Assembly (NCBI GenBank): GCA_023053685.1
Contig: JALIGW010000005.1
Coordinates: 24,952,001-25,016,000, forward strand
Length of the DNA: 64,000 bases
Source of the DNA: Diadophis punctatus similis
Taxonomy: Eukaryota > Chordata > Lepidosauria > Squamata > Dipsadidae
Reading direction: 5' to 3'
Made by a program: the position numbers and the translations under genes. Positions within the stretch are counted from its first letter, which is position 1, and each line of letters starts with the position of its first letter. The notes under the pieces are model-generated. The model did no database searches and was not told the DNA's origin. It worked only from the letters and a program-made list of their open reading frames with translations. Below, piece by piece: positions 23,551-35,639 of this stretch.

Positions 23551-23889
23551 TTTTCAACTGATCAAACAAAAGACAATAGGGCCAAGAAGATTTTGCTTTG
23601 CTGAAATTCCCAGAACTAACTCCAAAGATTCTGAAAGAATTGAAATACCCAAGTTCAGATGTCTCTGTATAACATGTTAATGCCATTTATAAATACCTGC
23701 AGCAGGAATAAGTTTTGTTCCTATTTGGCATTCACATTTGCATCATTAAACAAATATACTGGTACATTGCAGTTGGAGAACGTGGTCTCTTTTCAACTGA
23801 TCAAACAAAAGACAATGGAGTCAGGAAGATTTTGCTTTGCTGAAACTTCCAGAGGAACGAACTCTATTGATTCTGCAAGAATTAAAATA
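23551..23889. repeat. Direct repeat pair, about 98 bp each
   Basis: Copy 1 (23551-23647) and copy 2 (23790-23889) both begin TTTTCAACTGATCAAACAAA and end near GAATTGAAATA or GAATTAAAATA. They are about 85-90% alike by eye and separated by about 140 bases. There is no coding potential. Confidence 0.85.
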
Positions 23890-23899
23890 TAATATATAT

Positions 23900-25870
23900 A
23901 AAAAAACAAGCCCAAGCAAAGTAACTGAGCAAAGTGTAAAATCTCAGGCATGTTTAATGAAGAAATAAAAATAACAAGGAGTTTGGCCTTTTGTGGTGAG
24001 AGTATTGCATGCTGCAGTGATCCCGACAGCTATACAAGCCATAAATGTGTTACTAGAAGCTGCAAGCAAGCATGACATACCTCAGCTGAAAAATTAGGCA
24101 AAATACCAAAAAATTGATACTAGTGAATTCCAAAAATTAGACTTCTATATTGAACCTCTTATTATCTGGATCAGTAAGAATTGCCCCAGATGCTTTGGCT
24201 CCTGGGAATTTGATGACAACTAAATTACAGGTGTCAATCCCTTCTGCTAGACTGCAAGATGTGGAACTATAATCCAAGTGAACAGATGCTTGAAAAAAAA
24301 GGGTCAAAACTGGAAATTAGTGGAAACATATTATCCATCTAAACCCAACTAAAAAGGGATTCAAAAATGAATATTTGAAATATGGAAACAAATGTGGGAT
24401 AACAATCAAATAAGTGAATAACATTCCTAGGTCTTTTAACTATTCTTGTAGACCTGGTTTTCAGTCCTTTCACTGTTTTCCAATTCCACATTTCCAATTC
24501 AATGCTGGCTCAGGAATTCTGGGAATTGAAGTCCACAAGTCATAAAAGGGACATCGTTCCCACCTCTGTCTTAGAGGAAGAGCATGAGAGGGTGCCTCTA
24601 ATCTTGTATGCAAAGCCCTATAATTGGGCTAATCATGCAAATAAATTCAGATTGTGAGTGACTCTGCTGGGATTATATACTCCTAGCATACCCTCTTGGC
24701 ATTGTTTACTCATTCCTGCCAGAAATACCCCTTGTTATCACGATGAAGCAGGACTTGTAGATGGGAGGGGCAGCAAAGGAATATTTTTCTCTCCTGTCTT
24801 TATTATTTTTATAAATAAGTCAAGATGGTAAACATACCTAATACTCTTTCCTCATCCCACTTTCTTCACAACATTTCATTAAGTAGTTCAGAACAGAAAT
24901 TTTGATCAGCTTGTGAAATTCAATTTCATGATAAATTATGCATCATTTACCACAAAATAATTCCCTCTCTAGTTCACAATGCACAATGAGATTTTGGAAG
25001 TTCCATAGATTGATAAGTTCAATACTGAAGGCCCTCAATATCTTCCTACCAATGAGAAGCCAACTTATTTCCCATTGGAAAATTAAAAAAAACCCTACTT
25101 GATTATAGATATTGCCAAATTTTAGTTAATTTAAGAAGCAAGTTAGAATTATTTTGAAAAGACAAATTGTATTATCTATGTGTGTGTTTCTGTGTGGGCA
25201 GTAATAATGAGTGAAACAAGTAAGAAAAAGAAATGTAATTTTTTTCTCCCTTGCTGTGAGTCCTAAGAAAAATATATATGAGGTTTTGCTGTAGTTGGGG
25301 AAGCAAAGATTACATTCAGTGCCTACACAGTTCCCTTTAATTATCACTTCCTGATATATAATTTGTCATATTTAATTTGCATTTTAAGAGTAACATGTCC
25401 ATTAACCACTTCTGCTTTGTGCCTAAGCTTTCACATTTTAGTTCACACATCAAATAAATGTAGGCTGAAACAAAGTCTAGAAAATATTTATATTAGAGAT
25501 GACATATGTGAAACTATATAAAAGCAGAATGAAATTCAGGCAGGTAAATTAACACCATCTGGAACACAAAATATAGTACAGGTCTTTTTTTTTTTAGTTC
25601 TTCATCTGCTTTTCCCATCCCTAACTAATTCATCTAAATGTGAATCAGCAATTAAAAGAAGATGGCGCATTTAAATAGTTTTAAGTAGCATCCCCCAAAG
25701 TATTATTTAAAATGAATTTAAAGAAAATATAGTATCTTTTATATGCAAAAAAAATAGTTGACAAATTTAAAAAAAACAAGCTTCTTAGATCAGTGCTAAA
25801 AGCAATGAATTAGGAAAATAGGTAATACATGATATCATAGTTGGCTATTTGGAGAACGCAGTATAAATGA
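23900..25870. other. AT-rich DNA with two small repeat fragments
   Basis: Bases 24505-24545 resemble the GAATTCTGGGAGTTGAAGTCC arm of the foldback element at 54573-54694. Bases 24797-24872 resemble the tail of the SINE at 43616-43808, on the minus strand. Nothing else was recognised. Confidence 0.45.
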
Positions 25871-25874
25871 ATAT

Positions 25875-26234
25875 GGGTAGTTCTTGAGGCCAAAATTTTC
25901 TGTTGCTAAGCAAAACAGTTGTTGAGTTTTGCCCTATTTTACTACCATTCTTGCCACAGTTGTTAAGTGAATCACCATAGTTGTTAAGTTAGTAACACAG
26001 TTGTTAAATGAATCTGGCTTTCCCATTGATTTTGCTTGCTAGAAGATCACAAAAGTGATCTGAGAAAGTGCAACGATCATAAATATGAAACAGTTGCCCA
26101 GCATCTGAATTTTGATTACATGATCATGGTGATGTTGCCATGGTCATAAGTGTGAAAAGCGGTCATATGTCACTTTTTTCAGTGCTATATAACTTTGTCA
26201 CTAAACAAATGGTTGTAAGTCGAGACTACCTGTA
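25875..26234 (+). mobile_element. TIR DNA transposon, non-autonomous
   Basis: It is homologous to 43205-43612 in the same direction and to 7162-7561 inverted, with shared motifs TTCTGTTGCTAAGC and CACAGTTGTTAAGTGAATCA. The right end TAAGTCGAGACTACCTGTA is preserved. The left end is eroded. Confidence 0.65.
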
Positions 26235-26531
26235 GATACTAGGTATCAAGTTACATCTGTTACCAAAAGTTACATTTGTTACTGATTTGAAACATTATAT
26301 CCAGCACTGTAGACTGGACTAGAAATTAGAAAACGAAAAAACCAAAACTCATCCTACAAGAATGCCTACTGCCAAACTGAGAAGAACTACATGATTGTGT
26401 GTCCATGAAATCATTAAAAGTCAAGCTGGACGGAGACTTTATCTTTTGAAGTACTGGTATATTTATCTCATTATTTCGTGGCCTTTAATCTGATATCCCA
26501 GTTACGGCATATAGAAAGTATTTTGTTCCAA

Positions 26532-26534
26532 AAT

Positions 26535-26617
<83 letters not shown>

Positions 26618-26830
26618 TTTGTAAACATGTGTACAAGATAACAGGTATGATATAAACATAAACAAAAGCAAAGTATGTATAGGTAAAAATTAGACAATAG
26701 GACAGAAGGACAGGTACGGTAGGCACGATGGTGCGCTTATGCACGCCCCTTACAGACCTCTTAGGAATGGGGTGAGGTCAACTGTAGACAGTCTAAGGTT
26801 AAAGTTCTTGGGGTTTGGGGAAGAAACCAA
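26532..26830 (-). mobile_element. (ATTT)n plus LINE-like 3' end repeat
   Basis: An 88-base ATTT run (26533-26620) leads into TGTGTACAAGATAACAGG, then CGCTTATGCACGCCCC and GGGGTGAGGTCAACTGTAGA. This is a dispersed snake-type sequence that I take as the 3' end of an L2/CR1-related LINE, lying on the minus strand. The family is uncertain. Confidence 0.5.
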
Positions 26831-26839
26831 ACCCCAAAA

Positions 26840-27960
26840 ATTTACCCATAAAATTCTGTGTTCCTGGTCTATGACTGTAATAAAACTTTGATTTGATTGA
26901 TCTGTGCTTCTCTGAGCAGTACAAGACAAACTTCTAAGTTGTATGATAATTTTTTTATGGAACTGTTCACAGTAATTTTTAAAAGGAAAGGTCTCAGAAG
27001 AGCTGACTCATTGTGGCTACTTCCCCCACCCATTCCATTTATATACCAGTATGTCTGACTCATGCGATTAAGCTGTGATTTTTTTTTCACATGACCCCCA
27101 CTTAAACCCACACAGGATTGGTTTTATGGAGTGTGGAAATCTTTCACTTAGGTTTATAGCAAACAGGTCAAGTGCTGCAATTGGATTTTTTGTTAAAGAT
27201 ATTGCATTTTTAAGTAAACAATTGTTGCATGAAACAACTGCAAAAGATATGAATAAGTGCTGAATTTTAATACCACTAAGCCCGAAGCATTTCTTTCCAA
27301 TTCTGAAGTAATTGCATCTTTCTACATTTAACGCATCTTTTGAGTTGTTACTGGATTCTCCTTACAATCCTTGGATTCTGCCTTCCAGACAAATGCTAGA
27401 AAATATAATAAAGTGAAGGTTTACTGAGACATATTTTCTCTATTAAATGTTAGTAATCTGACATGGTGCCATCTTTTCAACTTGGACATTCTTAAGTAAG
27501 ATAGTAAAGATTGCAAAGTTTTCTGACTGTGGAACATTACCCTTACAGAGATAAGATGGACCTCCATTTTGGCATTCTTTCACATGGTCCTGAAGACCTG
27601 ATTTTGCCAATTGGCCTGAGGAACCCAGAGTGGGATGTAGCTCATCAAGTGGCTTATTCAATTGACTGATTGTTGTCACCAGGGGAGTAGATATTTATTG
27701 CTTTTTATTGTTTTTATATTGGGTTTTTATCTCTGTAGCCTGGAGTCACTGAGAGTGAGTTGGGTGGCCATATAGATTTTCTTAAATAAAAATATCATGA
27801 GCTGACAGTAATGTTCAAGACTAATCAAATTGCAATGAGGCTACTTATAACATCTGCTATTTGTTATGACGAGTAATATTTGCATTTTAAATAATATCAG
27901 AAGGCAAAGAAAAGAAAATCTAGTTTTAACAGTGTATTTTTAAGAGCCCCCAACCCCCCA
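26840..27960. other. AT-rich DNA, nothing recognised
   Basis: No supported feature was found. Confidence 0.5.
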
Positions 27961-27963
27961 AAA

Positions 27964-28470
27964 AATCATAGAATAGAATGACAGAGTTGGAAGGGACCTT
28001 GGAGGTCTTCTAGTCCAACCCCCTGCCCAGGCAGGAAACCCTACACCACTTCAGACAAATGGTTATCCAACATCTTCTTAAAAACTTTCATTGTTGGAGC
28101 ATTCACAACTTCTGAGGCTAGTTGTTCCACTGATTAATTGTTCTAACTGTCAGGAAATTTTTTCTTAGTTCTAGGTTGCTTCTCTCCTTCATCAGTTTCC
28201 ACCCATTGCTTTTTTTTCTACCCTCAGGTGCTTCGGAGAATAGCTTCACTCCCTCTTTTTTGTGGCAGCCCCTGAGATATTGGAACACTGCTGTCATGTC
28301 TCCCCTAGTCCTTCTTTTCATTAAACTAGACATACCCAGTTCCTGCAACCGTTCTTCATATGTTTTAGCCTCCAGTTCCCTAATCATCCTTGTTGCTCTT
28401 CTCTGCACTCTTTCTAGACTCTCAACATCTTTTTTACATTGTGGCGACCAAAACTGAATGCCGTAACCCC
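27964..28470 (-). mobile_element. CR1 LINE, 3' part, minus strand
   Basis: The minus strand encodes the CR1 ORF2 end: QRRATRMIRELEAKTYEERL, RRTRGDMTAVFQYLRGC, LFSEAPEG, NGWKLMKERSNLELRKNF and TVRTINQWNN. The GACCTCCAAGGTCCC 3' region follows at 27990-28010. It stands head to head with the next CR1 copy. Confidence 0.88.
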
Positions 28471-28477
28471 AATTTAC

Positions 28478-28920
28478 AAAAAAAGATACTGTGGCCTTAG
28501 AAAGAGTGCAAAGAGGAGCAACAAAGATAATAAGGGGTCTGGAGATTAAATCGTAAGATGAACAGCTAAGGCAACTAGGTATGTTTAGCCTAATGATGGA
28601 AGGCTTAGGGGAGACCTAATAGCCATCTTCCAATACTTGAAGGGCTGTCACAGGGAAGAGGGAGGTTGATTTAGTCTTCATAGCACCTGAGGGCAGGAGA
28701 AGAAGCAATGAGTAGAAGATCATCAGAGGAAGACCTAACCTGGAATTAAGGAAGAATTTCCTGACAGAGAAAACAATTAATTCAATGTTTACCTCCCAGA
28801 AATGTTAGTGTTCCATTGCTGGAGGTTTTCAAGAAAAGGTTTGACAAACATTTGTTTGGGGTGGTGTAAGGATTCGTGCTTGGGCAGAGGGTTGAACTAG
28901 AAGCCTTTCCAGTGTACTAG
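28478..28920 (+). mobile_element. CR1 LINE, 3' part, plus strand
   Basis: It begins AAAAAAGATACTGTGGCCTT, followed by AGAAAGAGTGCAAAG, and continues through the same C-terminal blocks, more decayed, to AGAAGCCTTTCCAG. It starts at nearly the same point of the CR1 consensus as its inverted neighbour. Confidence 0.82.
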
Positions 28921-28929
28921 TCAGAATGA

Positions 28930-30358
28930 GTAATCTGTAAAGAAGAATTATGCTTAAAAATTCAAGAAGCCTAAAAATTTCACCAATTCCCTGTGCATAT
29001 TTAAAAACCAACAGAATATCCAGAAAGTAGGAATTAGGCTTAAAAGCAGATGTAGCCATTTTCCATCTCTGGTTTATGTACTTAGACATGACATGAGCAA
29101 TGAAGCTGGAACAAACAGGTTCTGTGCATTGGCATCTTGCTCTTTCGGAATCACCAGGATAAATCAGAAATTTTGGCTTATTGTTATGAAACAATTTCAA
29201 TAATTAAGAAACCACACATCAAAATTCTTCACAGTTCATTGTTCTGAACTACTATTCCATTTATGGTTACTTTTTTTAACTGTAAAGTTTATAGTGTAAT
29301 TTGTTACATCACTGCTTTGGGTTTACTTTATAATTGAATAGTGGTCCAGAAAAAAAAAAGGACTCTTGTAGGTTCAATTTGTTCCTAGAAAAGAATTCTA
29401 TCCAAACCAGAATTTTCCATGGGTAGCCTGAATATTCAGAGCTCTTGCAAATGCTGGGATTTTTTTAAGCACTTCATTGTATTTTGCTTAGCTCCTTTGA
29501 ACTCTTGAAATCATGAGAAATCTATATTACATTTTCCTTAGATTTTTCTTTTACATTGGGCTTCACAATATTCTAACATCTAACAAATTTGCAGTGTGCA
29601 TGTTCTTCATTAATATGCATTATTGGCAAAGATAGCTTTTATCATATTAATGGATTGGCAATTGTATAAGTGAGATGAATACTAATAAACTAAAAATTTT
29701 TTTGATAAAGAAGATAGTTTAATGTTGGATGGATTGCTCATATTTAAATAGCATTGGTGACATTGTGGCTCTATCCTTGATTTTAGTGTTTGAGTAGCAC
29801 ACGGACATTCTGAGGAATATAATTTCAAAGTATATAGTGCATCACTTATCTGTAATAATTTCAGCTATATAATATAAGAACTAGTTTTAAGCAATTCTCC
29901 TGTGAATTAATTCCATTATCTGTTAAGGCTTCTTGTAATACATTAATATTAAATCTGAGCTTGAACTCTTTGAATTTATAAAAACAATATATAGGTCTAT
30001 TAAAATATTCAGTCCTTGGACATGGTGGCATTTCTGATTCGTAAAGGGCAGAAAATTAGTTTTTAAATTAGTTCCATTTTACACATACCTATTATTACCT
30101 GGCAGCAATTTATTAATGTTACCACTGCTCTAGTATTGTCAGGATTTCTCTAATTAGAAAAGTAAAGCAAGTTTTGTGATTGCATTGCCAACCAAATTAT
30201 CACATGTATGCCACAGCCATTCCTGGAGCTATCTGACCAAACTTTGTGACTTGAATTTGACTCTATGAACTCTATATATAGAACCCAATGTCCGGTGGTT
30301 CTAATAGGAGGCACTCATATGTTTCAATTTACAGGTTTAGTATGTGATCACACTCAAT
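28930..30358. other. AT-rich DNA, nothing recognised
   Basis: No supported feature was found. Confidence 0.5.
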
Positions 30359-30366
30359 ATCTATAG

Positions 30367-30604
30367 CAGGGGTTCCCAATCCTGGAGCCGTGACCCAACA
30401 GGCTGGGGCCTGTTCAGAACCAGTCTGTGAAATGGTGGATGAGTGCATGTGCACATGTGCATGAGCAGTGGGGGAGCACAAGTTCACACACGAAGCTCCA
30501 TTTGTGCGAGTGGTGGGTGCATGTGTCTGCTGCTCGCACTTCCCTTCTCACCCGCCCCCCCCCCCCCCGCCGGTCTGCAAACCCGGAAAGTTTGGGGACC
30601 GCTG
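30367..30604. mobile_element. hAT-type MITE (CAGGGGTTCCCAA family)
   Basis: The ends are CAGGGGTTCCCAA and TTGGGGACCGCTG. The flanks ATCTATAG and GTCTATAG match at seven of eight positions. A run of about 15 C lies near 30555. The interior is GC-rich with no transposase. Confidence 0.8.
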
Positions 30605-30748
30605 GTCTATAGCATCCTTTCTCTAGAAGAAGAAAAAAACCTCAGCAAGATAGTCTGCGACAAATCAGGTTGTTTGATGTGCTGAGAAATAAACACATTT
30701 TTAATGAGAGATGCATAACAATAAGACTTGCTTAATAGGATTACTAGT

Positions 30749-30795
30749 TTATTTATTTCTTGGTTCTTATATGCCGCCCTACTCCGTTATATCAC
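30749..30795 (-). mobile_element. L2-type LINE 3' end, short fragment
   Basis: TTCTTATATGCCGCCCTACTC is identical to the 3' end of the L2 copy at 48379-50035. Confidence 0.65.
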
Positions 30796-30799
30796 ATAT

Positions 30800-31410
30800 A
30801 ACAGCTTCATTTATCTTTTCTGGAGAAAGCATGAGTATAAATCAGTGGTAGAAAATAAACAAGCAATAGAATTCAGTTTTGGCATCTCCTGTTGAAAGAC
30901 TTCTAGAATTTTGGAAAAAATATATATTGAGACCATACTAAGAGGATAAGCACCACATTCCACTGGGTATGGAAAGCACATACTTACCTTGTTTATATTG
31001 CTTACTGTTCATTTAGCAGTTGCCTTAAATTTGGTTAAAATTAGAATACTCTTCCTTGCAATGGATGATGAAGTATCATGTAAATGTTTGAATAAATTTA
31101 AAAATATCTCAGTTTAAGATAGTTCAGAAACATCCATAATATTATCATAGGGATATACTGTAGGCTTCTGCCCTTTAGTTAATAAAATATGATTATATAG
31201 ACAGTAAATCTAATATTTGAAGATTGCAAACCTGAACATGCTTACTCATGAATAAATTTCATCGATCTGAGTAGATACACTCCTATACAAAAGAAGATAA
31301 GTTTTTCTTAAGCTTATTGTTCTAGCTCTTTATAAACACATTAGTCTTGGCAAATTTCAGCCTTCACTGGATAATTCTCACTGTACCTTTATTCTGCTTC
31401 TGGAACCTGG
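30800..31410. other. AT-rich DNA, nothing recognised
   Basis: No supported feature was found. Confidence 0.5.
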
Positions 31411-31425
31411 GTGTACTGTATAGGC

Positions 31426-31830
31426 CTGTGATGGCGAACCTATAGCACGTTTGCCACAGGTGGCATGCAGCAGCCTCTCTGTGGGCACACGAGCCGTTGT
31501 CCTAGTTCAGCTCCACCGCGCATGTGCGCACACACCCCGCAGGCCAGCTGGTTATTGGGTCTCTACTGTGCATGCGCGGGGGTGTGGGGTGTGGGTGTGG
31601 GTGCACGTGTGGGGGATGGGGTGCATGTGGGGGGCTGCGCATGCATGCAGGGGGCGCAAGTGCGTGGGTGCATGTGTGGGGCTGGGGCACATGTGTGGGG
31701 GTGCACATACATGTGTGGGGGTGGGACGCATGCACGGGAGCCCACACACGCATTGCATTTTGGGGGTTCAGGCAGGTGTATTCGCGTGCGCGCTTTGAGC
31801 ACCCGGTCCGGAAAAGGTTAGCCATCATTG
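31426..31830. mobile_element. hAT-type element with GC-rich minisatellite-like interior
   Basis: The ends CTGTGATGGCGAACCT and AGGTTAGCCATCATTG are imperfect copies of the 18678-19102 ends. GTATAGGC is duplicated exactly at 31418-31425 and 31831-31838. The interior (31560-31750) repeats GTGCATG- and GTGTGGGGGTG-like units. The long frames inside are artefacts. Confidence 0.88.
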
Positions 31831-31839
31831 GTATAGGCA

Positions 31840-32550
31840 CTTCTGGATATGCATGTATCCATATCTGTAATTACATTTCTTATGCAGTAATTATCTCCAG
31901 AATAAAAAGCATATGATAGGCATGTAAAAAAACAGTCAAAAGTACTGGAAAAAATTGTATAGTGTTCAAAACATTTTGAATTCAACATTTGAGTTGAAAC
32001 CTTAGGGTTTCTTAAAAAAAAAAACCCTAGGAATTGTTCCAGAACACATAAATGAAAACTATTGTAATTTATTATGATGTATGCTGATGGCTGCAAGAAC
32101 AATTTTATCTCAATACTGCAAAAGAAACATTTTGCCAACAATATGAGACTGGGAAATCAAATTTGGGAAATAAGCAGCTATGGCAAAATTAACAATACAC
32201 ATTCAGAAAGGAAGCTTGACGAAAGCTCCTCTATATATATCATACATCACACACCAAGTCAAATTTAGATACTTAAATTATCACGTTTTAAGAAGAAAAT
32301 AATTGCTGTAAGAATGATAATCAGAAGTAATTTCAGTACCTATAAAAATGTTGATTGCAATTATCAGTTGGCGTACAATGGGAAGGAACGTGAAATTAAA
32401 TGGTTTTTTAAACTTATGTTTAATTTTCTTTTCTTCCCACCTTTTTTCTATGATTATGTGTATTTATCCTTAAAATAATAATGAATAGTAGTGATGTATC
32501 AGAGTTTTACAAAGTATTTTATTATTTTTGTACCTTTGAGCTATTGCTGA
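31840..32550. other. AT-rich DNA, nothing recognised
   Basis: No supported feature was found. Confidence 0.5.
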
Positions 32551-32554
32551 TTCC

Positions 32555-32665
32555 TGGCAACTACCTGGACAAGCCCCCATTGCCTGCTTCCTAGGACTGA
32601 GAGAGTAACTGGCCCAAGATTACACAATTGGCTTTGTGCCTAAGACAGGACTCCATCTCACAATT
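32555..32665 (-). mobile_element. tRNA-derived SINE fragment
   Basis: On the minus strand it contains GAGTCCTGTCTTAGGCACAA, then AAGCC, CTTGGGCCAGTTACTCTCTC and GTCCAGGTAGTTGCCAGGA, a recognisable squamate SINE body and tail. The head is missing. Confidence 0.6.
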
Positions 32666-32669
32666 TCTT

Positions 32670-33290
32670 TTTACTTAAATTCTACCCCTTTATCCACGAA
32701 AAAATGTTTTTTTTTTCCTGGCAAGAGTACATTCAACAAGCAATTATTAAAGAATATGAGCAGGACTTGCCTATTACATTATGGGAATATATTTCCAAAA
32801 GATACTGCGTGTGGCAATTCTAACAATGTATTTATAAAGAGCAGGAATTATTACAACTTTTATGAATGTTTCACAATAGGGCAGAATGAAGACTAATATG
32901 ATATTTTAAGGTAATCGTATACTAATATCAGCATAGATGTGTCGCATTGCCTCTGATCTAAACAGAATTCATGCAATATCACAGAAAAATATATTCTACA
33001 ATTAAGTCATTCAGTCAAGAACAGCAGAGCCTGTTATTAAAATTCTGCTGCATGTAAATTTCCATTTGCATTTCAGTATTTAAGCTTCCAGTTTTCAAAG
33101 CATTTTGGAACAATTATGATTCTGACTACAAGGAAGAAAACCAAACCAAACCGGGGGACTTTGGTTTTATGGAATCATGTTTACTGTTTATGCGTATCTG
33201 TGGGGGACAGGGCTTATGTGAGAAAGCAGAAACCCTAGTTCTTCCATACCTTATTAAGCATTACTTAATAATCTAATCTAATTTAGATAA
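32670..33290. other. AT-rich DNA, nothing recognised
   Basis: No supported feature was found. Confidence 0.5.
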
Positions 33291-33296
33291 ATGTAA

Positions 33297-33605
33297 GGGC
33301 CGCTGTGGCTCACGTAGTTTGAATGCTCAGCCAAAAGACCATTGAGAGGTCGACCGCTTGGCAGTTTAAAACCTGAGGGCGCGAGCTGCGTGACGGAATG
33401 AGCTCCCATAAATTTGCCTTGGTTTTGACCGTCCATCAGTTCGAAAGCATTCAAATGCAAGTAGATAAATAGGTACCACTTTGGTGGGAAAAAACAAGGA
33501 CATGAAAGAAGTGCCTCCCCAGTCATCTCCTGGGCAATGGTGATATCTCCAGCTACAAATTTCCACCCAGAAGCACCTTGAGGTACTTCTGACACAAACA
33601 TGATA
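33297..33605 (+). mobile_element. Sauria-type SINE with BovB-like tail
   Basis: It has a tRNA-like head (GGGCCGCTGTGGCTCACG A-box region and a degraded B box near 33360). The central GCAAGTAGATAAATAGGTAC is followed by CACTTTGGTGGG. The tail has GACATGAAAGAAGTGCCTCC and ends CTTCTGACAC, which matches the BovB-derived tail of Sauria SINEs. It is a diverged copy. Confidence 0.75.
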
Positions 33606-33609
33606 GTAG

Positions 33610-35160
33610 TATCTAGATAAATAAGCTTGAAATCCCTGCCATCTTTCTCCAACTAAGGTCAACTTTTTGGTATACTTTTCATCTTCAAGAGCTGCACCAA
33701 TAGTACATCACAGAAATGGATAATGTTGCATCATAAAAATGGGTGGAACTGTGATCTGTTCTTCCTCATATTCGACTTCTTGTTGGGAATGGCTTAAGTA
33801 ACAAGTTAGCATCATAAGCCTATTTTAAGGCGTACAATATTGAGATAATTTTGAAATGGCAGAAAATTATACCACTGTTATTCAGCATTTTGCTACCAGT
33901 TTTGGCAATATGATTGGAGAAGGATGATTGGCAATGAATGATTGGAGAACTAGTGAAATGATTGGAGATCTAGTGAAATTTGAGAACCTCAAAAGATGGT
34001 TTGAAATGACAGAATGCAGATTGCTCATCTCTGTTCTACATACTTATGTGGGACAAGCCCCATAGCTTTCAATAAGGTTTACAGTATTTATTTCTGTGCA
34101 GGCATGGATAGAATTGCACAATAACAGCCAAATAAAATCAGTTGGATCATTGTATGAACTGGTTCATTGCATGAATGGAACCCTCCCCAACCTCCTACAT
34201 TGCTGTCATTGAAGGGGGCATACATTGCCTCTTCTTAATACTCTAGATTTCCTATATATTTTGCTGAAATGAATTAATTAATCAATAGAAGAACAAACCT
34301 GAATGAATATGGCTCAAAAAGCTTGTGACCCAATTTCAGTGACATTTAACATGCTTTGTCATCACACTCTAGTTCCTTTATAAAAGTCAGCAAATTCTAT
34401 CAGTTACCTTTCTGTGTTTCTGCTCCCCCCCATTCAGTCAATAGACAAATGAGTCCATTTTAAGGAATCTCTGCATCCAGGCCACAGATTTAATTCTAAT
34501 TGTCCTAGATGGAAACAGCTGAATTTCTAATTTTCAGAATGAATCAGCTGAAGTTCCATTTCAGGTTCTTGAAATGTACTGGTGGGTTCTTATACTCCTA
34601 ATATTTTTGGAAAGTTGCAAATAAGATGTATACAAGATATTAGATCCCCTGCCACCACTAAATAGAATATTGCAACATTTCCAGTAATGACTAAATATAT
34701 ATGTGTTATTCACATTGATTAGATGCTGAGTACTTGTATATTTATTTGGGGCAAGTGTCAAATAAAAGGAACTTGATTGAGTCCTTTTGGGTATCCTATC
34801 AATATCATAAATTGCATTAATTGACACATCCACAGATACAGTTCTTGGAATATGAAGATTGTAACAAAAACATCTTTTAATTTAGAATATATGACAGAAA
34901 ATTCATTCTCCAAAGGTACACTATAGCATTATTTTTTTAAGTTTTGTTATTTCTGACATCAGGTATATAAAAATAATGGATATGTTTTGAAATAGATCTG
35001 CTGAATGTTTTTCTACCAGTAATGGAGAAGATTCCCTCAATTTATTGTTAAACCATGGAGCCTGGCAGGTTTTGCAGTACGGGAGAACAGACTGAGTCAT
35101 TACTGTTGGTTGGTTGTTCTTTCTAAAGCTAAAGACATCTTCAAATTAAATTTCATGCCT
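33610..35160. other. AT-rich DNA, nothing recognised
   Basis: No supported feature was found. Confidence 0.5.
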
Positions 35161-35164
35161 TGTA

Positions 35165-35240
35165 ATTACTTGGAAAGAGTCAGTTTTGTATAATGGTTCA
35201 GGCATCAGCCTAGAAACTGGAAGACCCTGAGTTCTTCTAT
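35165..35240 (+). mobile_element. tRNA-derived SINE head
   Basis: GTATAATGGTTCAGGCATCA and CCTGAGTTCTTCTATCC correspond to A and B boxes of the same SINE as 43616-43808. A 17-bp tail sequence, TCTTCTATCCAAGTACT, is partly repeated directly after it. Confidence 0.55.
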
Positions 35241-35339
35241 CCAAGTACTGGTCTTCTATCCAAGTACTAACTGACTGAGCACGCTTAGTTTCAAAACCGT
35301 GAGAAAAGCAGCCAGTGCTGTCATCTGCTAAGTTGAAAC

Positions 35340-35620
35340 CAGGGGTGGGTTCTAACTTACCTCACCGCCGGTTCGCTTCCTCCTGCGCCATGTGGCCACG
35401 TGCGCATTGCGCATGTGCATGTGCAGTGCATGTGCAGTGCCAAAAACAGCTTCTGTGTGTACGCAAAAGCCAAAAACAAGATGGCGGCACCATAGGCGCT
35501 GCTGAGAGAGCCAGTTTGGGGGCATGTCCAACTGGCAATCGCTCCCGGTTCGGCAAAAGGGAGGAAATTCCTGCTACTGGTTCTATAGAACCAGTCAGAA
35601 CCGGGAGCAACCCACCTCTG
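35340..35620. mobile_element. hAT-type MITE with perfect target duplication
   Basis: The ends are CAGGGGTGGGTT and AACCCACCTCTG. GTTGAAAC is duplicated at 35332-35339 and 35621-35628. The interior is CpG-rich. Confidence 0.9.
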
Positions 35621-35639
35621 GTTGAAACTACAAAACTAT

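Noticed and set aside
31451..31916. Five overlapping frames of 68-130 codons rich in Gly, Cys, His and Pro
   Set aside because: They lie in the GC-rich repeat interior of a hAT-type element with a perfect target duplication.
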